A stretch of 64,000 nucleotides of DNA from NCBI RefSeq assembly GCF_901000735.1, contig NC_081551.1, positions 9,194,101 through 9,258,100 of the forward strand, read 5' to 3'. This DNA is from Corylus avellana. Its lineage: Eukaryota; Streptophyta; Magnoliopsida; Fagales; Betulaceae. Below, piece by piece: positions 12,728 to 25,137 of the stretch (positions are counted from its first letter, which is position 1; the number at the start of each line of letters is the position of its first letter). The notes beneath the pieces are model-generated. The model searched no databases, was not told the DNA's origin, and was given only the letters and a program-made list of their open reading frames with translations. A program made the position numbers and the translations under genes.

Positions 12728-15700
12728 GGTTTTGTATTATATCTTATACAAGTTGTTATCACACAAGACAATACAGCATGGCCACTTTTAGATTTTTAGG
12801 TCACTTTTACTTGCTAATGACCGTTTTAAATTAAAATTACTCAATATTGTACTACTTCAACAAATTATTAGTGAAGAAATGGCGTGTGTCAATGATGGTT
12901 TTTGCTGAAATATGTTCTGCTTGATCAATTTCCATCTTTATCAACTTACAATTCCTTTTCTTTTTGATCTACAACTCCATTCCCCCAACAAACGGTGGGG
13001 CATCCCCGAGAAATACTAAGGATTAATAAGTTTTTCATATTTTGCTCATATTCTCATACAAATTCAATAGATCAACTATTATATTTGTGGGGCCGACTAT
13101 TGACTTATATAGGGTTCACATAAGTCACCAAATCTATTGGTTGATTTGTAGGATGAGATTGGTCAAATAAGGAGTATATTAACCCCTAGAGCATTTCTCG
13201 GACCTCCCACTTCTGTTAAAAAAATTAATTGGATGTCTGTAGCTTTGCTGGAAAGTCAATAGTTTTTATTTTAGAGACTATATCACACTATCAATAAGTT
13301 TCATGTGTTTTATTTTATTTTATTTTTAAGTAGTTCAATTTTCAGTCTATTTTTAACTGAATTCATAAAAACTATGAATTTATCTCCAAAAAAAAAATAA
13401 ATAAATAAAAAGGCGATGGCTAGTGGTTGGTCACCAAACTTTGCTACAGGGTTTGGAGGTCACCCCACCTTCCTATAAAAGGGAGCTGTGCTCCCAATAA
13501 AGAGATAAGATGCCCCACACACCCTCTATGTTAGGGGTGCACCTCATTGGTGGAGCACGAGAAGCGAATCCACCCATCTGGAGAGGAGTGTGAGTGGGAT
13601 CGTTCCATATGCCAACAGATGGTGTGATATGTAATGCTCCCTGATAAGCAGAAATTGCTATTTTTGTAAAAATAAAAAAAATAACAAAAAACTTTTGACA
13701 TTCACAAAGTGCACAGAAGCTCTAAACATAAACATCCATAGATATTGTCTATAACTATTAACTATTTACATTGTGTATTCAAACTATATACCTTGCTTAC
13801 ATATCAGAGTTACTATAGACCTGAATAAGTTGTAATTACCTATCAAAACATTTATGTCATCGGTCATCCAACTAAACCTAATCCCATCATGGCATTATTT
13901 TCCAACTGGACCCAAAAGTTGTACAATCAAAACATTCTAGGCCATAGTTATTGCCTACTCTTGCTCATCCTAATCATGTGCTGCAATCTCTGTCAAATAA
14001 CATTTTATAGTTGAAAATGTGAGTTCACGTACGGCTCAGTAAGTGAACTAACATTCAAAATGGTATATGATCTGAGCCCTCTTTTATTCTCAATATAAAT
14101 CGCTATCTTGTTCTTTTCTGAAATGGAAATAATCATAAAAAGATGGTTTATTAAATTAGTTTGCAACTAGAAAACTTTCCTGGTTTAATTTATTACATTT
14201 TCCTTCTATAAATTGACAGGCGTTTTGAAGTTGCCCCCGTGAATTAACACTCGTCACGCTCAGCCACATTGAACTATTATTTTGTTACAAAAACCCCGCT
14301 ATTAGGGAATTTCGTTAAATAATCATAAAAAGATAGTTTATTAAGTCCATTCGAATGAACTCACACATATTGGAGTTAATATTTCATGAATTAACACCCA
14401 ACTACTATAGTCACGCTCAGGTAGAATAGCCACAATTAATTTTCCCGACCTACCTTTTTTGCTCAGGAAAAAAAAGAAAAAGAAAAAAACACCCAACTTC
14501 AATACCCCACAGGCCATAGATTAGATGCGTAGGAGCCTGGGTGTATATATATATTAAGACGTTACGGGATGGGAATTGTGGGTGAGGTAGCCTTCATTGC
14601 ACTAGCTAGCGGACTGGTGCAGGTGGCCCCATGCACCTATCATCAACTCTCTTTTCTTCTTTTATAATATATTTTGAGTATCTTTTTGCATTTTGCATGC
14701 ATATTTTGTTAGAAAATAAACGAAAAATTGGACAATATGATATTTTGAAAAACAGGAGAATTCATAGAATTGATTGTAAAAATTAGAATCTGAATTGAAA
14801 GAGTGATTTTATATAAACCTAAAAACTTGATAGAAATAAGTTGTTCTCCCTTGATTTTATGTTGGAAAATCACCATGCTTGATATGTTGTAGCAACTTTA
14901 TTTGGTCCCCATGCCAAAGTAGCCTCAAACTGGTATCTTTCCTCAAGTTCTAGCAAATTTCACATTGATTTATTACCATTCCATAGTCTTTAAGGAAATT
15001 TCTAAAGAGGTTGAGCACGTACTAGGGCATGAATTCGACTCATCGCAAGCCTGTTTAGTATTAACTGCCTTGGGTTCTATTAATGTCCTAGTGATACTAG
15101 GTTACGCTATGGCTCAATTGGTCTTGCGATAGCGCCTATGATTTCTGCCATCTAGACTCCTAAGTAGTTCTCAACAGGCAGATGCTACCATAGTCATACC
15201 CGGGTTGTCTAAGCTCCTCCTGAGCAGTTTGCGGCAGGTATGTGCTGCTATAGTCATGCCGAGATAGAAGAATAGTCACGGTCGAAGTTACTCGCCCCTC
15301 CTACTCTTTTTTTCTCAAAGATAACAAAAATTCACATTGATTGATGACCTTTTGTGGATGGGCTAGTAGAGTAGTCTAATCAACCGGTATTGGCGCAAGA
15401 ATAGGGTGAAAACAGAGGCACTTGAATTGGTGCAAAATTGTTTAACCTTTGAGCATGTGATGGAGCAAAAGATTGTGGCATCTTGCCGAAAATATGGAAA
15501 ATTCTCACACTCGAGTGCATGCCTGCAACCTTTATTCTTAAAGGTAGAACACCCTCATTTAGCCATTGACTTGTATGGCCTTTTGTGGGTCCTCCTCCCA
15601 TTTCTTTTCCATATGTTGTATTGAAGTGGGCAAAAGTGTGCATAGGAATCACCCTCTAAATCTAATAGCTTTGGTGATGGCAATCCAAAAAGCAAACCCA

Positions 15701-16789
15701 CCCCCTTTCTCTCTCTCTCTCCCTCCCTCTCTGTCTCTGTGTCTCTGCCTGTGTGTGATGATACAAATGTCAAAAGACAACGAATATCCATACGACGACC
15801 AAAGAGTCCCATCGGCAACATTGCAGCCATTGGACAAAAGATGCTGTTGCCAATGTGGTTTTGTTCAGAAAACTGCCATCCATAATAGGCAAGAAGAAGA
15901 AGCTTCTTGCTAGCAATGTTTGGTGGGTCAGGGTCACTATTATGATGTCCCTTTTTCTTGACTAGACATGAGTCCACACCACAACACACAGATGAGCAGT
16001 CCTGCATTGTGTATTATGTACCTCTATGCATTTACTTTTGTTCTCAGATAAAGTTGAATTGGGTAGTTTCGTTCCATTTACTTGATACAAGTTAAAACTA
16101 CTCTGTTTTCACTCCTCAATTTGTGATATTCTTCCTTGTTCTTCATATATATATATATATATATATATGCCCTTCCGAGGCATGAATGTGTTTTGAAAAT
16201 TGCGTTTTAAACCCAATCACAAAAGTGTAACGTTGGGCAGTGCGTTTTTAAAATTTTAATTTGAAAACATAGAAAAATCTGAGTTTTCAAATCGTATGCA
16301 AAGGGTGCTTTTTTTTTTTTTTTAACAAAAAAAAATATGATTTAACATATCTTAAATACTGAACTTTAATTTTACTAAACGCTTAACTATATTATAAAAA
16401 GTTGTGTTTTCAAATCGTACGTTTTGAAGTTGTAAACCCAAACGGACAGTTACCTCCATGGATTATATATTGTTGGAAATTGAGATTTTACATGAGATAG
16501 AAATTAGATGATGGGCTGCCACTTCCCAAAATGATGATAATGATGCAGCTGTTTCAACTCCAACCAATCTCTAAAAAGAAGGATTAGGGTGACAAAGTTT
16601 GCTCCCCAGGTTTTATATCTGCCTTAAGAAAGTTTGTGTAATAAGTTTAAAATCCATGATTAAGGCTATCAAAACACCCAACACATCCATGTGTATATGT
16701 TTGAGGGTTTTGAATCATAATTTCATCAGTGAAATTCCTGTATGGTAATATATATATATATATATATATATAGTCGTCTTCTTCATGTC
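12728..16789. other. intergenic, no gene recognised
   Basis: I find no convincing coding sequence. Visible items are a C/T-rich tract with CTCTCT runs at 15708-15745, a (TA)n run at 16149-16168, a (TA)n run at 16748-16771, and a 30-bp segment AATAATCATAAAAAGAT present twice (about 14129 and 14320). A patch at 13440-13640 is relatively GC-rich and may be an old transposon fragment, but no ends were found. Confidence 0.5.
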
Positions 16790-16925
16790 CCCTTTTTGTC
16801 TCTCTAAATTTGATGTAACTTTTAAAATTATCATTGAATTAAAATTCAATAGTGATCTATCACAAATCTAACGGTGATTTTAAAAGTTACGTACATCAGT
16901 TTTAAAGGATACAAAGAGGATGTAA
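16790..16925. mobile_element. small palindromic MITE, copy 1
   Basis: Two inverted arms, GATGTAACTTTTAAAATTAT (16812-16831) and its counterpart GTGATTTTAAAAGTTACGTACATC (about 16874-16898), surround an AT-rich centre. A related palindrome occurs at 51436-51553 with the same GTGATTTTAAAAGT and ACTTTTAAAATTATC arms, so this is a dispersed family. A target duplication was not identified. Confidence 0.55.
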
Positions 16926-17202
16926 ATGAAACGTCTAGCATTACTCAATATATATATATATGGACATAAAATGATCATATTATGAAATGGGTTTATTTGT
17001 AACAATGTCAAGCAATGAACTTTCCTCAAACTTGTGAGATATCTGCCAATTTATTAATCATATTATGAAATGCTTTTGAAGTTTCTGAACTTTAAACACC
17101 TGATGAGATAACATGAGTTGATTCCTCTATACAAATTAATGCTTAGTTACAGGAAACCCAACACAGCACAGAAATATAAGACCCCACATACTTTTACATA
17201 AT

Positions 17203-18402
17203 CTACACCTGCTTTGAATCTTCATCCCACTTGGATCTAAGCAGCTTGAGCAGCATTCTAGCCTTTGTTTTGGTCCTACCATTACACTGGCTCTGCAGCA
17301 GCAAAAGCAACTGAGTCAAAACTCCAGCACCAATGGCTTCTTCCCTTGCCCTTAAGGAATCATAACATATGATCATAAGCAAGCTGACAGCACTCTCACT
17401 GCCTTCATGATCTGATACCCTGAAAACCATTCTAACAATAGCATTAACTCCATTTGGGTTATTCACCAAAGCTTCTTTTGCACTCTCTACTTGTAAGAGC
17501 TTCTCTAGTGTTTCCATTGCCATTGCTGCCAAGCTTTTTTCATGTCTTTCAGCACCTAAAATGTATGCCACGAGTCCATCTACAGCGCCTTCTTGAACCA
17601 AATTCTCTCGATTAGATTCCATGGAAGATAATGCAGACAAGGCTCTGATTCCAGCCTCAGAAGCCTCAGAACCATTGGCAGCAAGAAGAACAGCTTCATG
17701 CAAGAGTTGGGTGGTTTTTCCAAGAATATCACAAAGCTCCTTTGTCTCTGTGGATGATGGTAGTGCCTCTATAAGATGACACAAGCTTATCTTGACCATG
17801 AAAGTGCCGTGCTGAAATAAATCTAGGAATGAGGCTAATTTAGACTCTTCTTTTAGCATATTCAGAGGTGCCAGTTCACCCAAAGGCAGCATTTTTATTG
17901 CACATGAAAGTGCTTGGTCAACAAACTTGACATGATCTTGAGAGACTACTTTGGCTTTTACTTTTCCAAAAGCTAGTTCCAAAAGTAGAGGTAAGAAGCC
18001 CAATTGGAGCAAACAAGAATTGGTTGACGGCGATTCTTCAGATAATGCTCGAATCTTTTGGAGTGTTTGAAGCTTGTCTTGTAAGGTTGCTTGATGACAT
18101 TCAAGGCTGTGTTTGAGTGCAGCTAAAGAATCAATCGTTGCCAAGTAATTTGGATCAAATTGGTGACCCAATTGAAGCCACTGATCAATCAAGTGGCGAA
18201 GAGTGTGATTAGGAACAATGGATGGATCATGGAGCTTCTGCATTGTGACAGGGCATGTGAGATTGCCTGCAGCCAGCCATTTCTCTATGCTTGATCTGTC
18301 ATACGTTTGGCCTGTGCATAAAGTTACAGGATCTTTGAACAAGTCTAGACTAATTGGGCATCTGAACAGATAGGGAATGGCCATGTGATCAGCCTTTTTC
18401 AT
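17203..18402 (-). CDS. plant U-box E3 ubiquitin ligase with ARM repeats
   Basis: Intronless reading frame of 399 residues. A U-box lies at about residues 9-80: RCPISLDLFKDPVTLCTGQTYDR, then the Trp-Leu and TCPVT elements, ending in the PNHTLRHLIDQWL helix typical of plant U-box proteins. Residues 100-395 are Leu/Ala-rich helices with the ARM-repeat pattern (for example ALSALSSMESNRENLVQEGAVDGLV). This U-box plus ARM architecture, about 400 residues without the N-terminal UND domain, is that of the stress- and immunity-related PUB20-31 group. Such proteins recruit E2 enzymes through the U-box and bind substrates through ARM repeats. I cannot place it on one Arabidopsis PUB by eye, so no symbol is given. 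On the minus strand a TATAAAGA box sits about 410 bp upstream (complement of 18814-18821). It is transcribed convergently with the lumen-protein gene and looks intact. Confidence 0.9.
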   Translation of the reverse strand: MKKADHMAIPYLFRCPISLDLFKDPVTLCTGQTYDRSSIEKWLAAGNLTCPVTMQKLHDPSIVPNHTLRHLIDQWLQLGHQFDPNYLATIDSLAALKHSLECHQATLQDKLQTLQKIRALSEESPSTNSCLLQLGFLPLLLELAFGKVKAKVVSQDHVKFVDQALSCAIKMLPLGELAPLNMLKEESKLASFLDLFQHGTFMVKISLCHLIEALPSSTETKELCDILGKTTQLLHEAVLLAANGSEASEAGIRALSALSSMESNRENLVQEGAVDGLVAYILGAERHEKSLAAMAMETLEKLLQVESAKEALVNNPNGVNAIVRMVFRVSDHEGSESAVSLLMIICYDSLRAREEAIGAGVLTQLLLLLQSQCNGRTKTKARMLLKLLRSKWDEDSKQV

Positions 18403-19370
18403 GGAACAAGTAATAATACTAATGATCCAAGAGCAGAAAGGATGATACTACAGAGATTGCACAAATAATTTTGAGAAGCAAGAAGATTGGTATATTATGA
18501 TGAAACATGTGGGATTTAGAGGACGAACCTTCGAAAGCACTTATGATTAAAAAATGAGAGAGTTATGGTGATAGTGGGTTGTTTCATATCGATTGAGGAA
18601 TGGTGGATATAAGAAGATAGAGATGCAAGCAGAGAGGAGATAGGAGCTGAGGAGTTACAGTCCACAGTGGGGAGAATTTGAGAAGTGGCAAAAGCAGCCC
18701 CCACTGAGAGACAACACATGAGAAATTTGAGGGAGCAGTCTATGTAATGTTGGAGGAATCAGATGAAAGAACACCAAGATACAAACAGTAGAGAGGGCCA
18801 AAAACAGGCCTTATCTTTATATCTTATTCACATTTCCTAGTGAAAGGGTAAAAGATTGCAACTAATAATATAGAATCATTGTGGGATGGCCCCCATCAAT
18901 TCGGTCAAACTGACCCACCTTGGAAAAAAATAATTGTTAGTGTCTTTGAACTTTGAATCCACCCACACAAGTTTGAAACAACAACAAAAAAAAAAAAAAA
19001 AAGGAAAAAAGGATAAAAAAAAAAAAAAAAGAAAAGAAAATGTGTGCTAGAAAGAGAGAGGGAGAGAGGGAAAGTGGGGACATAAAGGTAATGACAGTCA
19101 CAGGGCTCAGGAGACTAGACTAGCAATTATAAGGGAGGGAACCACCCAATGAATGTGTATGAATAGAAAAAACTGCCGTAAAAGCTTTTGTTACGTACCA
19201 TATTAAATTATTATTTATCCTAAAATCTTAAGTCGATATAATCTTTGACTCCTATACGGTCTTTATCCCAATAAACAGATAAAGAAGAAGATTTAAACTA
19301 TTCCACTCTTTGAATGATGCAATATTATCTCAATGAGCTGCAAATTGCCCAATTCTCATTCTACTTCCTT

Positions 19371-19388
19371 AAGAATAATAATTCTTGT
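19371..19388. repeat. left target-site duplication of the SINE
   Basis: AAGAATAATAATTCTTGT. It matches 19610-19627 (AAGAACAATAATTCTTGT) at 17 of 18 positions. Confidence 0.85.
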
Positions 19389-19609
19389 GAACCCTAAGGG
19401 GTTGGCTGGATAGCTTGAAACTTTGAATATTCTCCTCAAGGTCTTAGGTTCGAAATTCATTGAATGCAAACTGCTTTTTAGGGCCATCGAACTGAGGGTT
19501 TGCTCTTTGAATTAGTCAAGGTGCACTTGCGAAAAATTTCTTACCGAGGGCCTGTACACCCCCAAAATTAGTCGGAGCTTCGCTCCGAATACCCGATGTC
19601 AAATCAAAA
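19389..19609 (+). mobile_element. tRNA-derived SINE with intact 18-bp target duplication
   Basis: A 221-bp non-coding insertion. It has an internal pol III promoter: an A-box-like TGGCTGGATAG (about 19403-19413) and a good B box GGTTCGAAATT (19447-19457). The body contains GTACACCCCCAAAATTAGTC and a small hairpin GGAGCTTCGCTCC, and it ends in an A-rich tail (ATCAAAAA). The 18-bp flanking duplication shows insertion by target-primed reverse transcription. There is no protein coding; mobilisation would depend on a LINE reverse transcriptase. Confidence 0.85.
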
Positions 19610-20374
19610 AAGAACAATAATTCTTGTATGATATTACATCACAAACCACTAAGAATATTGGAGGAGGAGTACCAAATAAAAATGCTTAGCTAGTTTAGGT
19701 GAAGCTTTGAAAAGTCAGTCAATCAAAAAAAAAAAGTTCCAAGTTTGGCTGCATCACATACAGCAATTTTTCAAATCTATTTTGGTCTAATTATTAAAAG
19801 ATAAAGCTAATTTTCTAACCTTTGCTTTAATTTTCTAGAATAAACAGCCGGTTTTCAGGTAAAGTCGGACGCCTACTTTGTCTCAAATCTTTTTTTTTTT
19901 TTTTCTTTTTCTTGCTCAGCAAGTCAAGTAAACTTTTCTCACCGAATCCGATTTCCAACTGTGATGGCACTTCATATTTGAATGCAATGCACTTTTCTTC
20001 CTCCTTGTCATTAATTTTGGTTAAGTGAAGTGATTGGGTGGATGCAGGCTCAATGGAATTAGCATGTGCATGCATGGGAGGATTCCATTCCCCTTCCCCC
20101 ACCCAACCAATACATTCATACAACACTCCATCTACTTGATATATTCTGTTGACTTTTGACTTTTGACTTCTGACTGCTGCCAAACTTTTAAGTGGTCAAT
20201 TTTTAGCAGCTCCTGGGGCCCACAGGCTCTCCTATATCCATTGGGGATTCCAGTGGTCCACAATATAGATGAGCATTTGATCCTCTCTCTTTATTAAATA
20301 TATTTTGTTTCTTTTTTTTTTTTTCTTAGAAAAATTTTACAAAATTCTCTTAAATTTCTACGCGTTTGAAAAGT

Positions 20375-20720
20375 ATTTTTGAAGTTCAAAAGCTTTCAAT
20401 TAAGGATATCGAACTTTCAAATTCTTTTAATTATCCCCTTCGGTTAGGATACTTCCTTCATTTTTTTTTTTTTGTCAAAATTTCCAAAATACCCATATTT
20501 TTTATTATTAAAAAAACAAAATCAAAAACTATAAAGATTTATGCGTTTATTTTTTTATAAAAAGTATTTTTGCAACATCTTTACCATTTTTTTTATATAA
20601 AAAAAAAAAGGATATTTTGGGTATTTTGACAAAAAAAGAAAGAAAAATTCTAACCGAAATGGATAATTAAAAAAAATTAAAAATTTGATATCCAGAGTTT
20701 TTAAATTTTAAAGGATAATA
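20375..20720. mobile_element. AT-rich inverted-repeat (MITE-like) element
   Basis: The left half contains AAGGATATCGAACTTTCAAA, TTTTAATTATCCCCTTCGG, TTAGGATACTTCC and TTGTCAAAATTTCC. These are followed, in inverted order on the right, by the matching segments GTATTTTGACAAAAAAAG, TTCTAACCGAAATGG, ATAATTAAAAAAAATT and TTTGATATCCAGAG. The arms are about 130 bp long and imperfect. The exact ends and the target duplication could not be resolved because of A/T runs. Confidence 0.55.
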
Positions 20721-20745
20721 TCAAAAGACTTGGACTAAATTTATT

Positions 20746-23569
20746 TTTTTAATCATCTTATTACGACTGGAGGTGGTTTGAATCATCTTCCAGAATCAAC
20801 AGGAAAATTTATCTTATTATCCGAACACAAATGCTCCTACTTTGTCTCTTTTCGCTAAATCATTAAACCCATATTTATATATCTCTATCAAATGAGAAGA
20901 CGTGGCTCTTCTAGTAGACGTGGTCACTATGGATTTAAAGTAAATACATTTAATAATATACACAATTTTACATTATTTAAATTTATCAAAAAAAAAAATG
21001 CTAACATTAACTCTATATACACCATTAGACAAGGGTGAAACTATAACCTTTAGTTTGGGGGGGGGGAACTTCTTTGGGGGCAAATTTTAATTTTTAAATG
21101 TCTATTTTTTTTTATTTAAAAAAATTATTTTTTTGGGACCATCGCCCTTGCCGTTAAATACATAAATTTTAAATCTTGACCATAAAATGGAGATGATTCC
21201 ATTCCCCTAATTATGATAAAAATGGTAAAATTATTTCATTTCAAGATGATAGTTTGCAAAAAAAAATTGTCTTAATCTTGAAAGTTTTCCCAAATATAAT
21301 ATTTACTTTAATTTGATTGTTTAAAGAAGCTTTGCAAATAAAAAAAAATAAAAGTTCTCCAATTAACGTACTTTATTATATAAAAAATACTATATTCCTT
21401 TCTTAATGCAAGTATTGTCTACCGATATTTATTGGAATTTTTTTTATTTTTTTATTTTTTTTACATGTCTAGACAAAGGAAATGAAAGAAGGGAATACTG
21501 ATTCAAATTAGTAACATTAGCTTCATAAGGCGTGCTCTCCAACCAATTGACAATACCTATTAAAGTTGCTTTTGCAAAAAGAAATTTTCAAAATTAAATT
21601 TCATAAAATCTTACCTAATATTGACAGACAAATTAAACAAATTAGCTATATATTAGAAAAAAAAAATTCAATATAATTAGTAATTTTACATACTAAAAAG
21701 CAAAAAGTATAATTTTTAAATATAAATAATATTATATAAATATAAATAATATCTCCCTCAAAATTTATGGTCTTTTTTTCCCTGAACAAAAAGGCAGGCG
21801 GGAGAGACCGATTGTGTTACTATTCTACCTGTGCGTGACCATAATAACACATATTCGTTAGGAGCCGCACATGTGAAGCTTAGACAATGAAAACCACATA
21901 AACTTTCTTAAGTGCAACTGAATTATAATCCGACCCAACTCTATCAAAATATCAATAAAAATCAAAGTAATTAAGGTCTCAAAATTTATGGAGCCAACCC
22001 GAAAATGAGTAGGAAGGAAACAAACATAAATGCTTCCCGAGCAAAAGATGTTAAGTTTGGCTAAAGGAAATTGTATTGATGCCAATGAGAGTGAGAGGGA
22101 GAGAGGGAGAGAAAAGGACAAAAGAGAGGCCAAAAAGTGAGACTTTTAAAACTGCGATTAATACGAAGAAATTGTGGGCTTTGAACACTATCTTGTCTGC
22201 CACTACAACGTACCAAAATTCCATTAACTAATCCAATTGGATCATTGATGCTTATTACAATAAGATGCTTCTCAATCATAAGCATCTAAATTTCAAAAAG
22301 AAAGAAGATTACTAATCACCCATCTATTTGAGGGCCTCACACAATCTTTTTGCCTTTAGATCCGCCCATTTCATACAAATCTTTAGCTCATGAACATTAT
22401 TTTATTTAGATGTGATCGCTAGACAATGAAAACCGCATATATTCCATCAAGTCTGACTGAACTATTGTCCGATTCAATCCCACCAAGACATAAATAAGAA
22501 TCAAGGTGGTTTATACTAATTAGGCTTGAAGATTTTTATTGTGAGATTCGAATTCATGCCCTAGTGTATGTCTAACTACTTTGAAATTTTTTTTAAACCA
22601 TTTAACCATCATTCTAGATGTTCCTGTATTAATATAATTGATAACTCATGAACCTCCATATTTTTTTTCTCCCTCCATTATTTATCCAAAAACCCATTAA
22701 AGCAATTTATGTCATGTCATTGTTCTAAGGCTCTGTTTGGCGGCTCTGTTTAGTATGAAAAAATGAAATATATATATTGTTTTGTAATAATTATTTTTAT
22801 TTTTTTGGCCATTGCCAAACATAGCCTAAGGTTGCTGTCAAAGTGAACTTTTACCCTCTAGGCGACTGGGCCCCATTAATAATTAAAGTTGAGTTAATTT
22901 TTTCTTTTTATGTATTGGTGGGTTTCCCACTGTAGATTGTAATCATAAACCCACGTGTTTGGACATGCTAAATGTGGAACCCTTCTTTCACATGTTTCAC
23001 AGTAATAAGTCTTTTAATCTAACAATTGAAATGAAAGGTAAATAATAAAAATAGAGTTTAAATTCAAAGTTTTGAAGGCTCATAGTCATTAACATTGGCA
23101 GCATAGCTGACGTGGCAGATGCACCAAAAGGTAAACTATCAGAAAGATTCAGAAGGAGGCAGGGACGGGCCCATGGGCCCGCGCACGATCCGTTCCAATA
23201 TTCTCTTCTTTGTACTGTTTTGGATTTTTTTTTCTTTTTTTGTTTTTAGCCCTAATTGGGTCCATTTCGCAACACTTGTTCGAGATTTTTTTTTTTTTTT
23301 TTTTTTGTGTTTTTGTTTTTTTAACTCTTCAATGTTTTTACTTTTTATATTATATCAATCATATTTTATTATTATTTTAATAAAAAATTCACTGTTTGGG
23401 AATGAGTTAAAGAAATTAAAAATGTATTTTTTTGTGCTTAAAAACCTTTTTCAAACAAAAAAAAAATAGTTTGGTAAAAAACTTTAAAAACTTTTTTTTT
23501 TCACTCTAAAAAAAGCTTAAAATTGTGTTGTCAGGAAAGCTTGAAAACGAAGTTTTTGTTTTTATTTAT
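20746..23569. other. AT-rich intergenic stretch
   Basis: Very AT-rich with many homopolymer runs, including a G10 run near 21058. No coding region, terminal repeat or RNA gene can be supported. Short ORFs here are rich in Phe/Lys runs produced by T and A tracts. Confidence 0.5.
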
Positions 23570-25137
23570 CTTCATATCTATACACATTTTTAATCATATT
23601 TTACTTATTATGCTTATGATGTCTCCGTAGGTGAGATTATCGTATTCTATAATTCCAGTTTTATTACTTAATTCTTCACGAATTTTATAGGCAAATAGGT
23701 TGGGTAGACTATTGATAAATTCCCCTTTTCAATAAGCATTTTTACAATCATCTCTTAACATTACTCTTGACATAAAAAGATCTTTATACCATCTGGAATC
23801 ATTTAAGGTTGGACACCTAAGATTACTTAGTTGGTCATGTATTCTAGATGTAACATTACTAGGGATTCCTATAAAATGTTTCATTATGGTGTAAATTAAA
23901 ATATTAATTCCATCAGGGATACCTCTATTATGTGCTTCATCATAAATTGGGATTCCTTCTTCTGGACTGCATACTTTATTTCACTATGATTTGCTTCAGT
24001 TATGTATTTTTTCCACCAAGCTTTTAAAGTTCCTGTAAATCCTGAGGTTAAATGTCTACCATTTCTGCATTAGTTTTTTTTCTGGATTTGTAAGGTAATT
24101 ATTAGTGACCATTGACATGTGTTGTAGTTTATTTAAAATTTCTTGTTCAGATAAACCATCAAGATTCCATTCATAAATCTTATCAGAAGAGACTGAAAAT
24201 TGGTTAAAAACATTTATTTCTTCATATTGAATGTCTAGTGGTGTAGGCCTAGAATACCAATTGTGGGTGTTGGTTGTTGGTCTAATGATTCTATTAACTT
24301 GGAATTCATTGAATTGTTGTTCAATTTGTTATATTTCATGATTTGTAGTTTGTTCAGATCCTGAACTTTGTGTTTCATCTGTGATTATTTGTTTATCTTT
24401 TTTAATGACTTGGACAGTTTTAGAGGTCGAGGCTTCATTTTTTTACATTTTCAAGGGTTTTTAGCATGTTATTGACCTTTCCAAGACAAGTTCTTCTTTA
24501 TTTTTTAGATTTAATGTTTTAGGTTATGAAATTTTTAAGAGGAGTTGTTCGTAATGGGTTTTTTCTTTTCAGTTTGAGTTTTAGTTGGGGGTGTAGTTAC
24601 CTTAATTTTGTTTTCTATTCGGTCTTAATTGTTTTCCTATGGTTATAAGGCTTTGGTTTGTATAATTGTTTTGTTCCATGACTTTTTTTTATTTCTTCAT
24701 CTTTGGAAGTTTTAAAAAGAGAGGCTAAAATTTTTTATCCTTTAAAGTTTACAAAGATCGGTTCTTTTGGAAGATGACTTGCCTCTGTTATAGTTTTATC
24801 TTCTTTTTCGCACTAAGTTAACATATTTAATTTTTGATTTTTGTATATTTTGATAAATTCAAAGAAGTTTATATGTAACTTATGTTCGTTCATAAATTTT
24901 TCCCATTCTGCAAAATTTTTTATTTTTTGTTCTTTTGTATATTTTAACATATATTTTTCTCTTTTTTTCTATATTCTTAGTAGAATTGTAGTTTTTTATT
25001 AAGGGTTAGAGATTTAAAGTAAATGGTTTACTTATAGTCATTAATTGTGGGTATAAAGGAGGTTCTTCTATATCTGTTTGTGTTGGGCAATTTAGTCCTT
25101 CTTCTTCAAAATTTTCTTGATTAGTTGCTCAAAAACT
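23570..25137 (-). pseudogene. endogenous caulimovirid fragment: capsid-protein region (decayed)
   Basis: Old integrated DNA of a plant pararetrovirus (Caulimoviridae). Read on the minus strand in shifting frames, the part nearest 23590-23900 shows recognisable capsid-domain wording: IGIPSNVTSRIHDQLSNLRC, then an LRDDCK block, then NLTYGDIIS. The stretch 24700-25130 is the more variable segment that precedes the capsid. Several stop codons and frameshifts are visible, so it is inactive. The movement-protein part of the same fragment continues at 28183-28930 beyond an inserted LTR element. Zinc finger, protease and reverse transcriptase regions are missing; the fragment stops near 23570. A florendovirus-type origin is plausible from the single long-polyprotein arrangement, but is not proven. 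Confidence 0.7.

Noticed and set aside
15555..16007. 150-codon minus-strand ORF
   Set aside because: It crosses a CT microsatellite (RDTETEREGERERKG) and has no recognisable domain; several competing ORFs overlap it.
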